The notes under the pieces are model-generated. The model was not told the DNA's origin and ran no database searches. It worked only from the letters and a program-made list of their open reading frames with translations. A program made the position numbers and the translations under genes. A stretch of 64,000 bases of DNA from Bacillus timonensis (GTDB lineage: Bacteria > Bacillota > Bacilli > Bacillales > Bacillaceae_L). Below, one piece after another: positions 1-9,493 of this stretch; within the stretch, counting starts at the first letter, position 1; each line of letters opens with the position of its first letter. The stretch spans positions 62,001-126,000 of the forward strand of contig NZ_SLUB01000001.1 of assembly GCF_004799755.1 (NCBI RefSeq), read 5' to 3'.

Positions 1-2
1 AT

Positions 3-563
3 TGGGAAAGAATCGATGGGATATATTCACATCCACATGCGATCGCACAATGCCATAAATTTTTATATAATAGCTTTCCGAATATACAGCCTATTGAAGC
101 TAGTTCGACAGGTGCAGCAGCAAAATTTGTTGGAGAACATCCAAATCAAAAATTAGCAGCGATCGCTAACTCATTTGCAGCCGAGGAATATGGGTTAACG
201 ATTGTTAGACATGATATCCATGATTTTAACAACAACCATACTCGATTTGTTGTCCTTCATAAAGAGATGCTAGACCTAGATATTAAAAGAGACAATACAG
301 GAAATAAAACCACCTTAATGGTTACATTACCATCAGACCAGGCTGGAGCCTTGCATCAAGTATTATCCGTATTTGCATGGAGAAAATTAAATTTATCAAA
401 AATTGAATCAAGACCTATGAAAACAGGACTTGGTAATTACTTCTTTTTAATCGACATTGAACAAAAAATGGATGATATTTTAATCCCAAGTGCCATTGCT
501 GAATTAGAGGCTCTGGGAAGTGGTGTCACCGTGTTAGGAAGCTACCCATATTATCGAATTTAA
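3..563 (+). CDS. pheA: Prephenate dehydratase, C-terminal part (5' end outside window)
   Basis: The reading frame is open from base 3, so the gene starts before the window; 186 residues are visible. It would convert prephenate to phenylpyruvate in phenylalanine synthesis. Seen: a catalytic-domain segment with the ASSTGAAAKFV stretch and the TRF motif (HTRFVVL) of prephenate dehydratases, then a C-terminal ACT domain with the ESRP motif (SKIESRP) that binds phenylalanine for feedback inhibition. An intrinsic terminator follows immediately. The family call is firm; only the N-terminus is missing. Confidence 0.93.
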   Translation, partial: WERIDGIYSHPHAIAQCHKFLYNSFPNIQPIEASSTGAAAKFVGEHPNQKLAAIANSFAAEEYGLTIVRHDIHDFNNNHTRFVVLHKEMLDLDIKRDNTGNKTTLMVTLPSDQAGALHQVLSVFAWRKLNLSKIESRPMKTGLGNYFFLIDIEQKMDDILIPSAIAELEALGSGVTVLGSYPYYRI

Positions 564-595
564 GACTTGACCATTGGTTGAGTCTTAATTTTTTT
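562..595 (+). terminator. Intrinsic terminator of pheA
   Basis: An 11-bp stem (562-572 with 576-586, two G-T pairs, loop ATT) is followed by a run of T. It overlaps the pheA stop codon. The rest of the gap up to 723 shows no gene. Confidence 0.8.
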
Positions 596-723
596 ACAGC
601 AAGGGAAGTATCATTGCTGCACATAATTTTTGAAGCCTACGCATAAGTTGTGATGAGAAATAGTGGCAATTTGCCTATTTTGTCATAGTATGTATTGACT
701 TATGTATAGGAGGGGAAAATCGC

Positions 724-2157
724 GTGAAGATCCATATCGTTCAAAAAGGCGACACTTTATGGGAAATTGCAAAAAAATATGGAGTCGACTTTAATGAACT
801 AAAAGCTGTTAATACCCAGTTAAGCAATCCGGATATGATTATGCCAGGCATGAAAATTAAAGTACCTACAGGAACTGTACATGTAAAAAAAGAAGCACAA
901 ATTGGTGGAGTTAAAGAAAAGGAAGCTCAAATTCATGTAGCACCTAAAAAAGAAGCCCAAATTCAGCACCCATTTGCTAATATTACTCCCCAACCATTTC
1001 CAGTGATGGAAATAGAGGAAGAAGAAGAGGAGGTAAAAGGAGTGGAAACTGGACCGTATATTCCTCAAATGCCACAGATGCCCGTAATGCCACAGATGCC
1101 AGTAGCACCGCCACCACAACCTGTTATGCCACAGATGCCGCAATATCAGCCACTAGAAATTGATATCAATAATTATAATTTGATGCAACAAATGACAACG
1201 GCACCACAGAATGTTTTACCAGGGATGTTTGCACCTGAAGAAGAATTAGAGGAGGATTTCGAAGCTCAAATGCCACAGATGCCAGTAATGCCACAAATGC
1301 AACAAATGCCGGTACAACAGCCTGCAATGTTCAATAATTGTGTGCCCATGACACCGGTAATGCCAGGTTCTGGTTTTAACTATTATCCCGGGTTTCAGGG
1401 AGGCTTTCCGCCGCCACAGGGACCATTTAACCCAATGGGTGGATTCCCGCGAACAGAGGGTGTAAAAGAGGAAGTAAAAGAAGAAATGGCACCTGTACCA
1501 ATGCCACCTGTTCAAATGCCAGTACAACATCCATTCGAAATTGATATTAATAACTTTAATATCATGCAAGCGCAAATGCCCCAAATGATTGGAGGGGTAG
1601 AAGAGGAAATGGAAGAATTACCTGAAATGCCGCAGATGATGCCACAAATGGCACCAATGCAAGCACCGCCGTTCCCAATGGGTCCTTGCGTACCAGTTAC
1701 ACCTGTAATGCCAGGTTCTGGTTTTAATGGAGGATTCCCAGGCGTGGGAGCAATGCCGTACGGACCTGGAATGCCAATGCAAGCTGCACCTCAAGCAGTA
1801 AGTCCAGCAATGAGTAATTATCCATACCCAGCACCCGGTTTTGCTGGTCCAATGAATCCACAAATGATGCCATCACAATATAATCAAAGAGATTGTGGTT
1901 GTGGTGGACCGAAGCAGCCGTTCGTAGGACCGTTTCCACAACAAGGCTTCCCAATGGGGCAACCTGGTTTTCAAGGGCAATTTCCACAACAAGGCTTCCC
2001 AATGGGGCAACCAGGATTTCAAGGACCGTTCCAACCACCGTTGCAAGGTGGATTCCCTGGATATCAAGGCGCGCCTTATGGCATGAATCCAAACCAACAA
2101 TCGGCATTCAACCCAATGTTTAACATGCCTGATGTCGATGATGACTTAGAAGATTAA
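724..2157 (+). CDS. safA: SafA-type spore coat assembly protein (LysM plus Pro/Met/Gln-rich repeats)
   Basis: GTG start with AGGAGGGG eight bases upstream. Residues 1-48 form a LysM peptidoglycan-binding domain (begins MKIHIVQKGDTLWEIAKKYG), followed by about 430 residues of low-complexity sequence rich in PQMP, three KEAQI copies and FQGPF-type repeats. SafA localises to the cortex/coat interface and recruits inner-coat proteins; B. subtilis SafA is shorter (387 aa) and the B. cereus homologue ExsA longer, so 477 aa is in range. An internal duplication is visible: (F/L)EIDINN(Y/F)N at about residues 142 and 268 and CVP(M/V)TPVMPGSGFN at about 207 and 324. Its place next to coxA matches B. 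subtilis. Expression by sigma-E is expected from the family; I could not place a convincing promoter. Confidence 0.9.
   Translation: MKIHIVQKGDTLWEIAKKYGVDFNELKAVNTQLSNPDMIMPGMKIKVPTGTVHVKKEAQIGGVKEKEAQIHVAPKKEAQIQHPFANITPQPFPVMEIEEEEEEVKGVETGPYIPQMPQMPVMPQMPVAPPPQPVMPQMPQYQPLEIDINNYNLMQQMTTAPQNVLPGMFAPEEELEEDFEAQMPQMPVMPQMQQMPVQQPAMFNNCVPMTPVMPGSGFNYYPGFQGGFPPPQGPFNPMGGFPRTEGVKEEVKEEMAPVPMPPVQMPVQHPFEIDINNFNIMQAQMPQMIGGVEEEMEELPEMPQMMPQMAPMQAPPFPMGPCVPVTPVMPGSGFNGGFPGVGAMPYGPGMPMQAAPQAVSPAMSNYPYPAPGFAGPMNPQMMPSQYNQRDCGCGGPKQPFVGPFPQQGFPMGQPGFQGQFPQQGFPMGQPGFQGPFQPPLQGGFPGYQGAPYGMNPNQQSAFNPMFNMPDVDDDLED
1933..2028 (+). repeat. Two near-identical 48-bp tandem units inside safA
   Basis: Units 1933-1980 and 1981-2028 differ at only a few bases and each encodes a 16-residue FPQQGFPMGQPGFQG(Q/P) block, so the array is in frame and can change copy number without breaking the gene. 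Confidence 0.9.
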
Positions 2158-2174
2158 TCAATTAAATAATTTGT

Positions 2175-2209
2175 AAGGGCGAATAAAAAATTCGTCCTTT
2201 TATTTTTTG
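2175..2209 (+). terminator. Intrinsic terminator of safA
   Basis: A 10-bp stem (2175-2184 with 2190-2199) with an A-rich loop is followed by a T-rich tail. Confidence 0.8.
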
Positions 2210-2374
2210 TTGTGGATATCAAAAAATGTTTGAGAAAAAATAGAAAAACATCAAAAATAAGTGCCCAGAATCTTTATACCCTGCAAATAAGTAACAGAAA
2301 TAATCCCCCTCTAATTAGCCAAGCTAAAAGATGAACATAAAAAAATGTTCAAAAGGTCAAAGGGGGTTATTGTA

Positions 2375-3328
2375 TTGAGGAAAATACTCTATTCAGTTTC
2401 AACTGCAGCATTATTGCTTGGGGGTCTGACGGCTTGTAATACTGATCAAGGGGCAGCGCCGAATAAGGATTATAATGATAACGCAAGACCAATTGGGTAT
2501 TACTCAAACGAAAATGATCGTGACCGAAATGACCGCAACGGAAATGGATATCGTCTTCGCGACAACGATGGTCCATTAACAGAGATAATGGACCGTAATG
2601 GCAACAATTTCAACAGGAACGATCGCACCGGTGTAATGAACAACAGAAACGACAGAAATAAGAGAACCGGTGTAATGAACAACAGAAACGATAGAAATAA
2701 GAGAACCGGTATCATGAACAACCGAACAGACGGAAATAACGGAATGGGTGTTTACAACAACGATAAAACAATGAAAAACCGTCCTGGAATTATGAACTAT
2801 CGCGATGAACAGCGCCGAAACGGCATTATGAATCATCGTGACGGACGTACAATAAACCCTTTTAATGACGGTAACCCAAATACAATAGGTTATAATAAAC
2901 ATGGATATGCTGACCGCAATTACCACAGCCATCTCAATGACACTAACCATAAGGTACAAACCTATGGATATTACAGCGACAAAGGAAATTTAGTTCGTAA
3001 AATTTCCGACCGTGCTGCCAAGGTTAAAAATGTCAAAGATGCTCGTGTAATCGTAACAGACGATAATGTATTAGTTGCAGTGGATACAAATGATAATAAC
3101 AACCGCAATAATGTCCAAAATGCGGTGGAAAAAGCTGTTGCACCATTAGCAGGTAATCGAAATATCAATGTTGTGACAGATGAAGGTACTTTTACCCGAG
3201 TTCGTGACATCGATAATGACATTCGCAATGGAAACAGACGCGAAACCATCGATGCAGATATAAAAGACCTTTTTAACAACATTGGCAATACGATTAAAGC
3301 ACCATTTACAAATGATAATAGAGGTTAA
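2375..3328 (+). CDS. coxA: YhcN/YlaJ-family sporulation lipoprotein, CoxA-like
   Basis: TTG at 2375 is preferred because AGGGGG (2361-2366) lies eight bases upstream and gives a clean lipoprotein signal: MRKILYS, a hydrophobic stretch, then the lipobox LGGLTAC. An in-frame ATG at 2345 has no ribosome-binding site. The central part is Asn/Arg/Asp-rich with three 13-residue repeats (TGVMNNRNDRNKR type). The C-terminal half, about 200 residues, matches the YhcN/YlaJ domain (KISDRAAKVKNVKDARVIVTDDNVLVAVD). CoxA is a spore cortex protein in B. subtilis and is also next to safA. It is probably lipid-anchored in the forespore membrane and made late in sporulation; its biochemical role is unknown. 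Confidence 0.82.
   Translation: MRKILYSVSTAALLLGGLTACNTDQGAAPNKDYNDNARPIGYYSNENDRDRNDRNGNGYRLRDNDGPLTEIMDRNGNNFNRNDRTGVMNNRNDRNKRTGVMNNRNDRNKRTGIMNNRTDGNNGMGVYNNDKTMKNRPGIMNYRDEQRRNGIMNHRDGRTINPFNDGNPNTIGYNKHGYADRNYHSHLNDTNHKVQTYGYYSDKGNLVRKISDRAAKVKNVKDARVIVTDDNVLVAVDTNDNNNRNNVQNAVEKAVAPLAGNRNINVVTDEGTFTRVRDIDNDIRNGNRRETIDADIKDLFNNIGNTIKAPFTNDNRG
2627..2743 (+). repeat. Three 39-bp tandem repeats inside coxA
   Basis: Units begin at ACCGG at 2627, 2666 and 2705, exactly 39 bp apart. The first two are nearly identical and the third has drifted. The period is a multiple of three, so the reading frame is kept. Confidence 0.85.
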
Positions 3329-3343
3329 TCATAAGCAGTATCT

Positions 3344-3371
3344 GGGATGTCCTTTGGGGCATTCCTTTTTT
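3344..3371 (+). terminator. Intrinsic terminator of coxA
   Basis: A 9-bp stem (3344-3352 with about 3357-3365, loop TTT) runs into a T-tract. Confidence 0.75.
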
Positions 3372-3428
3372 AATGAAAAAGAAATTGGTGAAAATATTGG
3401 ATAAACCTGTTAATTTTGGTCACACTAA

Positions 3429-3459
3429 TGAGTGTAGGGCGGTCATTGTATTCAAAATA
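3429..3459 (+). promoter_or_regulatory. Possible sigma-G-type promoter of bofC
   Basis: TGAGTG (3429-3434) and CAAAATA (3453-3459) are 18 bp apart, resembling the forespore sigma-G pattern TGAATA-N17/18-CATACTA. bofC is sigma-G-dependent in B. subtilis. The match is partial, so this is an inference. Confidence 0.3.
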
Positions 3460-3499
3460 GTAAAGTTGTTGGCAACTAATTGTATGAGGTGATGCCAAA

Positions 3500-4027
3500 A
3501 TGAGAACGATAGCAAAAGTGATCGTTTGTCTAGCAGTTGTATTCATATTGCCAAGCTTTTCAGGGAATGGTGCAGAATTAAACGAGAAAAATAAAGATAC
3601 AGTTCAAGAGGTGAATGGCCCATTAGAAGTCACGGTCATTCTTGAACGCGTTTATGTGGACGGTGAGGTAAGCGAAGAAATTTTGAAAGAAACAATCCTA
3701 TCGATGGAAGATTTTTGGGCTCAATACGAGGATTGGAACTTAGTTCACCAAGATGAAGAACAGGTTGTCTTCCAACAGCGTATAGATGATATTTCGCCAT
3801 TACTTAAAACAAATGGCTATTTTGGTTTAACTGAAGATGGGATTTTATCTATTTTTAATGGGAAACCCGCTGAATCGGATAAGGTCATACAATCATTCTT
3901 TCAAATTGATGTAGAAAAGCTTGAAAGTTACCAACATGATTTATTAAAAAAAGGCATCAAGATTGGTTCTAAGGATGAATATATAAACGTAATTGAAACG
4001 TATAAAACATATACATCTTCCCCTTAA
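3500..4027 (+). CDS. bofC: BofC, forespore regulator of the sigma-K checkpoint
   Basis: 175 aa with an N-terminal signal sequence (about residues 1-25, MRTIAKVIVCLAVVF...) and the BofC core ILERVYVDGEVSEE. BofC is secreted from the forespore into the intermembrane space and slows the SpoIVB protease, thereby delaying pro-sigma-K processing in the mother cell. ATG start with GAGGTGATG upstream. It lies just before ruvA, as in B. subtilis. sigK, the final target of this signalling chain, is in the same window at 60.5 kb. Confidence 0.92.
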   Translation: MRTIAKVIVCLAVVFILPSFSGNGAELNEKNKDTVQEVNGPLEVTVILERVYVDGEVSEEILKETILSMEDFWAQYEDWNLVHQDEEQVVFQQRIDDISPLLKTNGYFGLTEDGILSIFNGKPAESDKVIQSFFQIDVEKLESYQHDLLKKGIKIGSKDEYINVIETYKTYTSSP

Positions 4028-4040
4028 TAAAAAGACACTT

Positions 4041-4078
4041 GAGAGACTAGGAAAGCTTCTAGTCTCTCTTTTATTTTA
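4041..4078 (+). terminator. Intrinsic terminator of bofC
   Basis: A perfect 10-bp stem (4041-4050 with 4059-4068) is followed by a T-rich stretch. Confidence 0.9.
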
Positions 4079-4136
4079 GTCTTTTTTTGATGAATATGAT
4101 AAAATGATGTACAGCAAAGTAGGGGAGAGAAGACGT

Positions 4137-4739
4137 TTGATTGAATTTATTAAAGGGACGGTTGATTCTATCAATCCTGAATATATCGTAATTGAAAACA
4201 ACGGAGTTGGATATCTCATTTATACACCCAATCCATTTGTTTTTAAAAGGGAAAGTCAGGAAACCGTTTATACATATCAGCATGTTAGAGAGGATATATT
4301 AGCTCTCTATGGCTTTAAGACACGTGAGGAACGTGCTTTATTTTTGAAGTTATTAAATGTGACAGGGATAGGTCCAAAAGGTGGGCTAGCAATTCTTGCA
4401 TCTGGTGAACCGGAACAGGTCATTCGAGCGATTGAAAATGAAGATGAAAAATACCTAGTAAAGTTCCCAGGTGTCGGGAAAAAGACAGCTCGCCAAATCA
4501 TTTTAGATTTAAAAGGAAAACTTCATGACCTGATGCCTTCCTTACATCCTGATTTATTTTCTGATGAGCATGAACTTGTGGCAGATATGAGTCATACAGA
4601 ACTTGATGAAGCTGTAGAGGCTTTAAAAGTATTAGGCTATGCAGAGAGAGAAATCAATAAAGTCTTGCCAGAATTAAGAAAAGAAAAACTAACAACAGAT
4701 CTATACATTAAAAAGGCTTTACAAAAGCTATTAAAATAA
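4137..4739 (+). CDS. ruvA: Holliday junction branch-migration protein RuvA
   Basis: TTG at 4137 is chosen: it gives the usual N-terminus [10 protein letters not shown] and has AGGGGAGAG about nine bases upstream. The in-frame ATG at 4104 would add 11 unconserved residues. 200 aa: N-terminal OB-fold, two helix-hairpin-helix motifs ([14 protein letters not shown] and [12 protein letters not shown]) that hold the junction DNA, and a C-terminal domain ([21 protein letters not shown]) that contacts RuvB. It works with ruvB, 13 bases downstream, to drive branch migration during recombinational repair. Confidence 0.96.
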   Translation: MIEFIKGTVDSINPEYIVIENNGVGYLIYTPNPFVFKRESQETVYTYQHVREDILALYGFKTREERALFLKLLNVTGIGPKGGLAILASGEPEQVIRAIENEDEKYLVKFPGVGKKTARQIILDLKGKLHDLMPSLHPDLFSDEHELVADMSHTELDEAVEALKVLGYAEREINKVLPELRKEKLTTDLYIKKALQKLLK

Positions 4740-4752
4740 GGAGGTTGCTTGA

Positions 4753-5754
4753 ATGGAGGACCGAATCGTTTCAGGTAGTACGAATTACGAAGAGTCAGCA
4801 ATCGAGCAAAGCCTTAGACCCCAAACATTATCCCAATACATTGGACAAGAAAAGGTAAAATCAAATTTATCGATTTTTATTGAAGCAGCAAAAATGAGGC
4901 AAGAAACCTTGGACCATGTATTATTATATGGACCTCCAGGACTGGGGAAAACAACCCTCGCTACCATTATTGCAAACGAAATGGGCGTGAATATTCGTAC
5001 AACCTCAGGTCCAGCGATTGAAAGACCGGGTGATTTAGCAGCCATATTAACAGCACTTGAACCAGGTGATGTTCTTTTTATTGATGAGATTCATCGCTTA
5101 CAGCGCTCAATCGAGGAAGTTTTATATCCAGCAATGGAGGATTTTTGTTTAGATATTGTGATTGGAAAGGGAGCGGGGGCACGTTCTGTTCGGCTTGATT
5201 TGCCACCCTTTACGCTAGTAGGAGCAACCACAAGAGCTGGTTCTTTATCCGCACCACTCCGGGATCGATTCGGTGTGCTCAGTCGGCTCGAATATTACAA
5301 TGAAAATCAGCTTGCTAATATCGTCACTAGGACAGCAGAATTATTAGAGGTGGAAATCGAAGCACAGGCCTCACATGAAATTGCCAGAAGGTCAAGAGGA
5401 ACACCAAGGATTGCCAACCGCTTGCTAAGGCGGGTCAGAGATTTTGCACAGGTACGTGGTGACGGTACAATCACGACAAAAATGGCGGATACAGCTTTAG
5501 AATTACTTCAGGTTGACCGTTTAGGACTTGACCATATTGACCATAAATTACTTAAAGGAATCATTGAAAAGTTTCGTGGTGGTCCGGTTGGGTTGGAGAC
5601 TATTTCAGCTACAATTGGAGAAGAGGCTCATACTATAGAAGATGTTTACGAGCCTTACCTTCTTCAAATTGGCTTCTTGCAACGAACACCACGTGGTCGA
5701 GCCGTAACAGAGCTTGTTTATCGACATTTTCAAATTGAGGTTCCAAAGGAGTAA
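4753..5754 (+). CDS. ruvB: Holliday junction branch-migration ATPase RuvB
   Basis: 333-aa AAA+ motor: Walker [10 protein letters not shown] at residues 60-68, Walker B with DEIH at 111-114, sensor [17 protein letters not shown], and a C-terminal winged helix ([28 protein letters not shown]). Strong AAGGAGG site before ATG. Forms an operon with ruvA. RuvC is absent, as in Bacillus, which uses RecU as resolvase. Confidence 0.97.
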   Translation: MEDRIVSGSTNYEESAIEQSLRPQTLSQYIGQEKVKSNLSIFIEAAKMRQETLDHVLLYGPPGLGKTTLATIIANEMGVNIRTTSGPAIERPGDLAAILTALEPGDVLFIDEIHRLQRSIEEVLYPAMEDFCLDIVIGKGAGARSVRLDLPPFTLVGATTRAGSLSAPLRDRFGVLSRLEYYNENQLANIVTRTAELLEVEIEAQASHEIARRSRGTPRIANRLLRRVRDFAQVRGDGTITTKMADTALELLQVDRLGLDHIDHKLLKGIIEKFRGGPVGLETISATIGEEAHTIEDVYEPYLLQIGFLQRTPRGRAVTELVYRHFQIEVPKE

Positions 5755-5762
5755 ACTTTAAT

Positions 5763-6041
5763 CAAATGCGCCTTGGCGTATTTGTGCCCGATTTTTTAGG
5801 CCCACACGAGGTGGGTCACAAAGACGTTGCCACAGGAAGTGGCGTTCTTAGTCTTTGATCCTACGCGAGATACAGTGAAACTTCAATCTGTGGATGTATT
5901 TTTCCGCAGATTGTTAGTTGAACCAATCAGGCTTTTACTGGCAATTACCCTCAGCGAGGGTTTAGTGCCAGTTAATGCTGGAAAATTTCCTTTGAAAAAT
6001 CGTGGCATCCGCCGGAGGCTTTTTAACTTTATTCAGTTAAG
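5763..6041 (+). repeat. Structured dispersed repeat, copy 1 (long form)
   Basis: This non-coding stretch between ruvB and the DUF2905 gene is packed with inverted repeats: a terminal hairpin 5763-5772/5775-5784; CCCAC/GTGGG near 5801-5815; a nested hairpin around GCCAC/GTGGC near 5829; CAATCTGTGG/CCGCAGATTG at about 5885-5914; TTTACTGGCA paired with TGCCAGTTAA at about 5934-5974; then GGCATCCGCCGGAGGC (6004-6019) and a terminal AT hairpin 6023-6040. The two ends reappear, inverted, at 23957-24080. A 75-codon frame (5827-6054) inside it looks spurious. Confidence 0.8.
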
Positions 6042-6115
6042 TTTCATCAATTAAAAATGGGTGCTATGGATATCTTTGTACCATCACTACTACATAAGGA
6101 GTGAATAAAGTTAAA

Positions 6116-6307
6116 ATGGGCAAAATGCTTATGATAATGGGGATTTTACTTTTAGTGGTTGGGTTTGTCATGCACTTTATTGGAAAGTTGCCAGGCGATA
6201 TTGTCGTAAAAAAAGGGAACACAACTTTTTACTTTCCCATTGTTACATCGATTGTAATTAGCATCATATTATCATTAATTTTTTACGTATTTAGTCGATT
6301 TCGTTAA
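6116..6307 (+). CDS. yrzS: DUF2905 family small membrane protein (YrzS-like)
   Basis: About 63 aa with two predicted membrane helices (MLMIMGILLLVVGFVMHFIG and FPIVTSIVISIILSLIFYVF) joined by a KLPGDIVVKKGN loop typical of DUF2905. Function unknown. A GTG at 6101 is in frame but lies inside the AAGGAGTG Shine-Dalgarno itself, so ATG 6116 is preferred although the spacing is long. It sits between ruvB and queA, as yrzS does in B. subtilis. Confidence 0.8.
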   Translation: MGKMLMIMGILLLVVGFVMHFIGKLPGDIVVKKGNTTFYFPIVTSIVISIILSLIFYVFSRFR

Positions 6308-6332
6308 AAGCTATTAGAAATAAGGTGAAAAC

Positions 6333-7358
6333 ATGAAAGTAGATTTATTTGACTTTGATTTACCAGAGGAATTAATTGCCCAAACACCATTAGAAAACCG
6401 AGAGGCTTCGCGCCTAATGGTAGTTGATAAGGAAACAGGTGAAATTACTCATACTCATTTTCGTTCCATCCTTTCATACCTCAATAAAGGGGATTGCTTG
6501 GTCTTAAACGATACACGTGTATTACCAGCAAGACTTTATGGCGTGAAAGAGGATACAGGCGCAAAAGTTGAGGTCCTATTATTAAAACAAAAAGATGGAG
6601 ATACATGGGAGACACTTGTGAAGCCTGCAAAACGGGTGAAGGAAGGAACGGTGTTAACTTTTGGTGATGGTCGATTAAAAGCAACTTGCACAGACATCGG
6701 GGATCATGGTGGTAGGATGTTGGAATTCCACTATGAGGGAATTTTTTATGAAGTTTTGGATGCATTAGGAGAAATGCCTTTGCCACCCTATATTCATGAA
6801 CAATTAGATGATAAAGAAAGATATCAAACCGTATATGCAAAGCATCGGGGCTCTGCTGCTGCACCAACAGCTGGACTTCATTTTACAGAAGAACTTCTCC
6901 AAGAAATTCGTGACAAGGGCGTACATACGGCATTTATAACCTTGCATGTTGGTTTAGGAACCTTTCGTCCGGTAAGCTCGGATACGATTGAAGATCATGA
7001 CATGCATTCGGAATTTTACCAGATGACAGACGAAACCGCTAAATTATTAAATGATGTGAAGAAAAGTGGAGGAAAAATTATTTCTGTCGGAACTACCTCT
7101 ACAAGAACACTTGAAACCATTGTGAAAAAACATGGGAAATTTGTAGAATCAAGTGGTTGGACAAGTATATTCATTTATCCTGGATATCAATATGAGGCGA
7201 TTAATGGACTTATCACAAACTTCCATCTTCCAAAGTCTACACTTATCATGCTCGTTAGCGCGTTAGCAGGGCGCGAGAATATCCTTCATGCCTATAACGA
7301 AGCAGTAAAAGAACGCTACCGATTCTTTAGTTTCGGTGACGCAATGCTTATAAAATAA
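6333..7358 (+). CDS. queA: S-adenosylmethionine:tRNA ribosyltransferase-isomerase QueA
   Basis: 341 aa, the usual length. It transfers and rearranges the ribose of S-adenosylmethionine onto preQ1 in tRNA to give epoxyqueuosine at wobble position 34. Characteristic stretches: [16 protein letters not shown] at the start, [26 protein letters not shown] and [10 protein letters not shown]. It is followed after 55 bases by tgt, the enzyme that inserts preQ1, so the pair forms a queuosine module. Confidence 0.97.
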   Translation: MKVDLFDFDLPEELIAQTPLENREASRLMVVDKETGEITHTHFRSILSYLNKGDCLVLNDTRVLPARLYGVKEDTGAKVEVLLLKQKDGDTWETLVKPAKRVKEGTVLTFGDGRLKATCTDIGDHGGRMLEFHYEGIFYEVLDALGEMPLPPYIHEQLDDKERYQTVYAKHRGSAAAPTAGLHFTEELLQEIRDKGVHTAFITLHVGLGTFRPVSSDTIEDHDMHSEFYQMTDETAKLLNDVKKSGGKIISVGTTSTRTLETIVKKHGKFVESSGWTSIFIYPGYQYEAINGLITNFHLPKSTLIMLVSALAGRENILHAYNEAVKERYRFFSFGDAMLIK

Positions 7359-7398
7359 ATTGTAATATCGGGTGGTGTCTTACCACTACCTTTGATAA

Positions 7399-8553
<1,155 letters not shown>

Positions 8554-8593
8554 AAAAATACAATAATAAAGAAATACATGGGAGGTGAAAAGA

Positions 8594-8854
8594 ATGGAAG
8601 GTATTTTAGGAACAGTTGGTCCTTTAATTCTAATGTTTGCGATTTTCTATTTCTTGTTAATTCGTCCACAGCAAAAACGTCAAAAAGCTACTGTCCAAAT
8701 GCAGTCTAACCTTGCAAAAGGTGATAAAGTAGTTACCGTTGGTGGTTTACATGGAATTATTGATTCAATCGATGAAAATAAGGTAGTCATTAAATCAGGT
8801 AATGCGAATCTTACATACGATAAGCAAGCAGTTCGTGATGTCATTAGGGACTAA
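8594..8854 (+). CDS. yajC: Preprotein translocase accessory subunit YajC
   Basis: ATG 8594 is chosen because GGAGG (8581-8585) lies eight bases upstream; the earlier in-frame GTG at 8585 overlaps that site. 86 aa with one membrane helix (about residues 5-23) followed by the family signature LIRPQQKRQK and a small cytosolic domain (KGDKVVTVGGLHGIIDSI). It associates with SecDF, encoded 3.4 kb downstream. Confidence 0.93.
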   Translation: MEGILGTVGPLILMFAIFYFLLIRPQQKRQKATVQMQSNLAKGDKVVTVGGLHGIIDSIDENKVVIKSGNANLTYDKQAVRDVIRD

Positions 8855-8862
8855 TTGAAATG

Positions 8863-8892
8863 AAAAAAGAGCGTCAATGGCGCTCTTTTTTT
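8863..8892. terminator. Bidirectional terminator between yajC and yrzE
   Basis: An 11-bp stem, AAAAAAGAGCG pairing with CGCTCTTTTTT, loop of seven bases. A-run and T-run flank it, so it can serve both converging genes. Confidence 0.9.
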
Positions 8893-8903
8893 AGTTTCAC
8901 CTA

Positions 8904-9287
8904 TTAAGCATCTCTTCTCGATGGGGAGGTCATATTTACCCCAAAAATACCACCGATGGCAGCTGCCGCTAAAAAGCCAGCATGGTACATCGTTTGCTCT
9001 ACTGTGAAAGTAGTATCATAGCCTAAGAATTGTACGATAAACACAATAATGGAATATAAAACCCCTGTTCCTCCACCAATTAGCCAACCTTTTTCCTTTC
9101 CTTTTCCCCCTGATACAAAACCTCCAATAAAAAGCGCAAGGAAGGAAGCACCTAAAATCACCCAAGACATGGATGATTCTTGAAGTGAAGTAAATCGCAG
9201 TAATAGTGAAATAAGTAAACTAGATACAATAACAATTACAAAAATTGCCACTACTCCATAAACCATTGCAACACTCATTTTTCTCAT
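8904..9287 (-). CDS. yrzE: TIGR04086 family membrane protein (YrzE-like)
   Basis: 127 aa with four predicted membrane helices (about residues 8-30, 42-60, 68-90, 101-118) and a short basic tail. It matches the YrzE/TIGR04086 family, found almost only in spore-forming Bacilli; function unknown. On the minus strand between yajC and the DUF421 gene, as in B. subtilis. GGGAGAG lies upstream of the ATG. Confidence 0.8.
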   Translation of the reverse strand: MRKMSVAMVYGVVAIFVIVIVSSLLISLLLRFTSLQESSMSWVILGASFLALFIGGFVSGGKGKEKGWLIGGGTGVLYSIIVFIVQFLGYDTTFTVEQTMYHAGFLAAAAIGGIFGVNMTSPSRRDA

Positions 9288-9493
9288 TCCGTTTCTCTCC
9301 CCCTCTTTTTCCTACAGGATTCCCTTAGTACGAGCATATTCGTGTCCATAATAAATTAGAATAAAAAGTACAAACTTTTCTTGTCCACCAATGCAGCAAT
9401 GGAAAAACTTATGAAAAAACTTTTTCTTCAAGTTGTGCAAACTAAAATATACCATGCTTTTTAATCATTTCTCATAGGAGAGGAGGGTTTCAC

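Noticed and set aside
682-708. Sigma-E promoter before safA (GTCATAGT ...)
   Set aside because: The implied start site would fall inside the ribosome-binding site and the -10 match is poor.
820-2107. Several long minus-strand frames opposite safA
   Set aside because: They are caused by the low-complexity Pro/Met/Gln codons of safA (His/Trp-rich products); no start sites.
4081-4110. A sigma-A promoter for ruvA
   Set aside because: A TATGATAAAAT stretch is present but no acceptable -35 at 16-18 bp, so not listed.
5827-6054. 75-codon + strand frame in repeat copy 1
   Set aside because: It lies wholly inside the hairpin-rich repeat, has no ribosome-binding site and resembles no protein.
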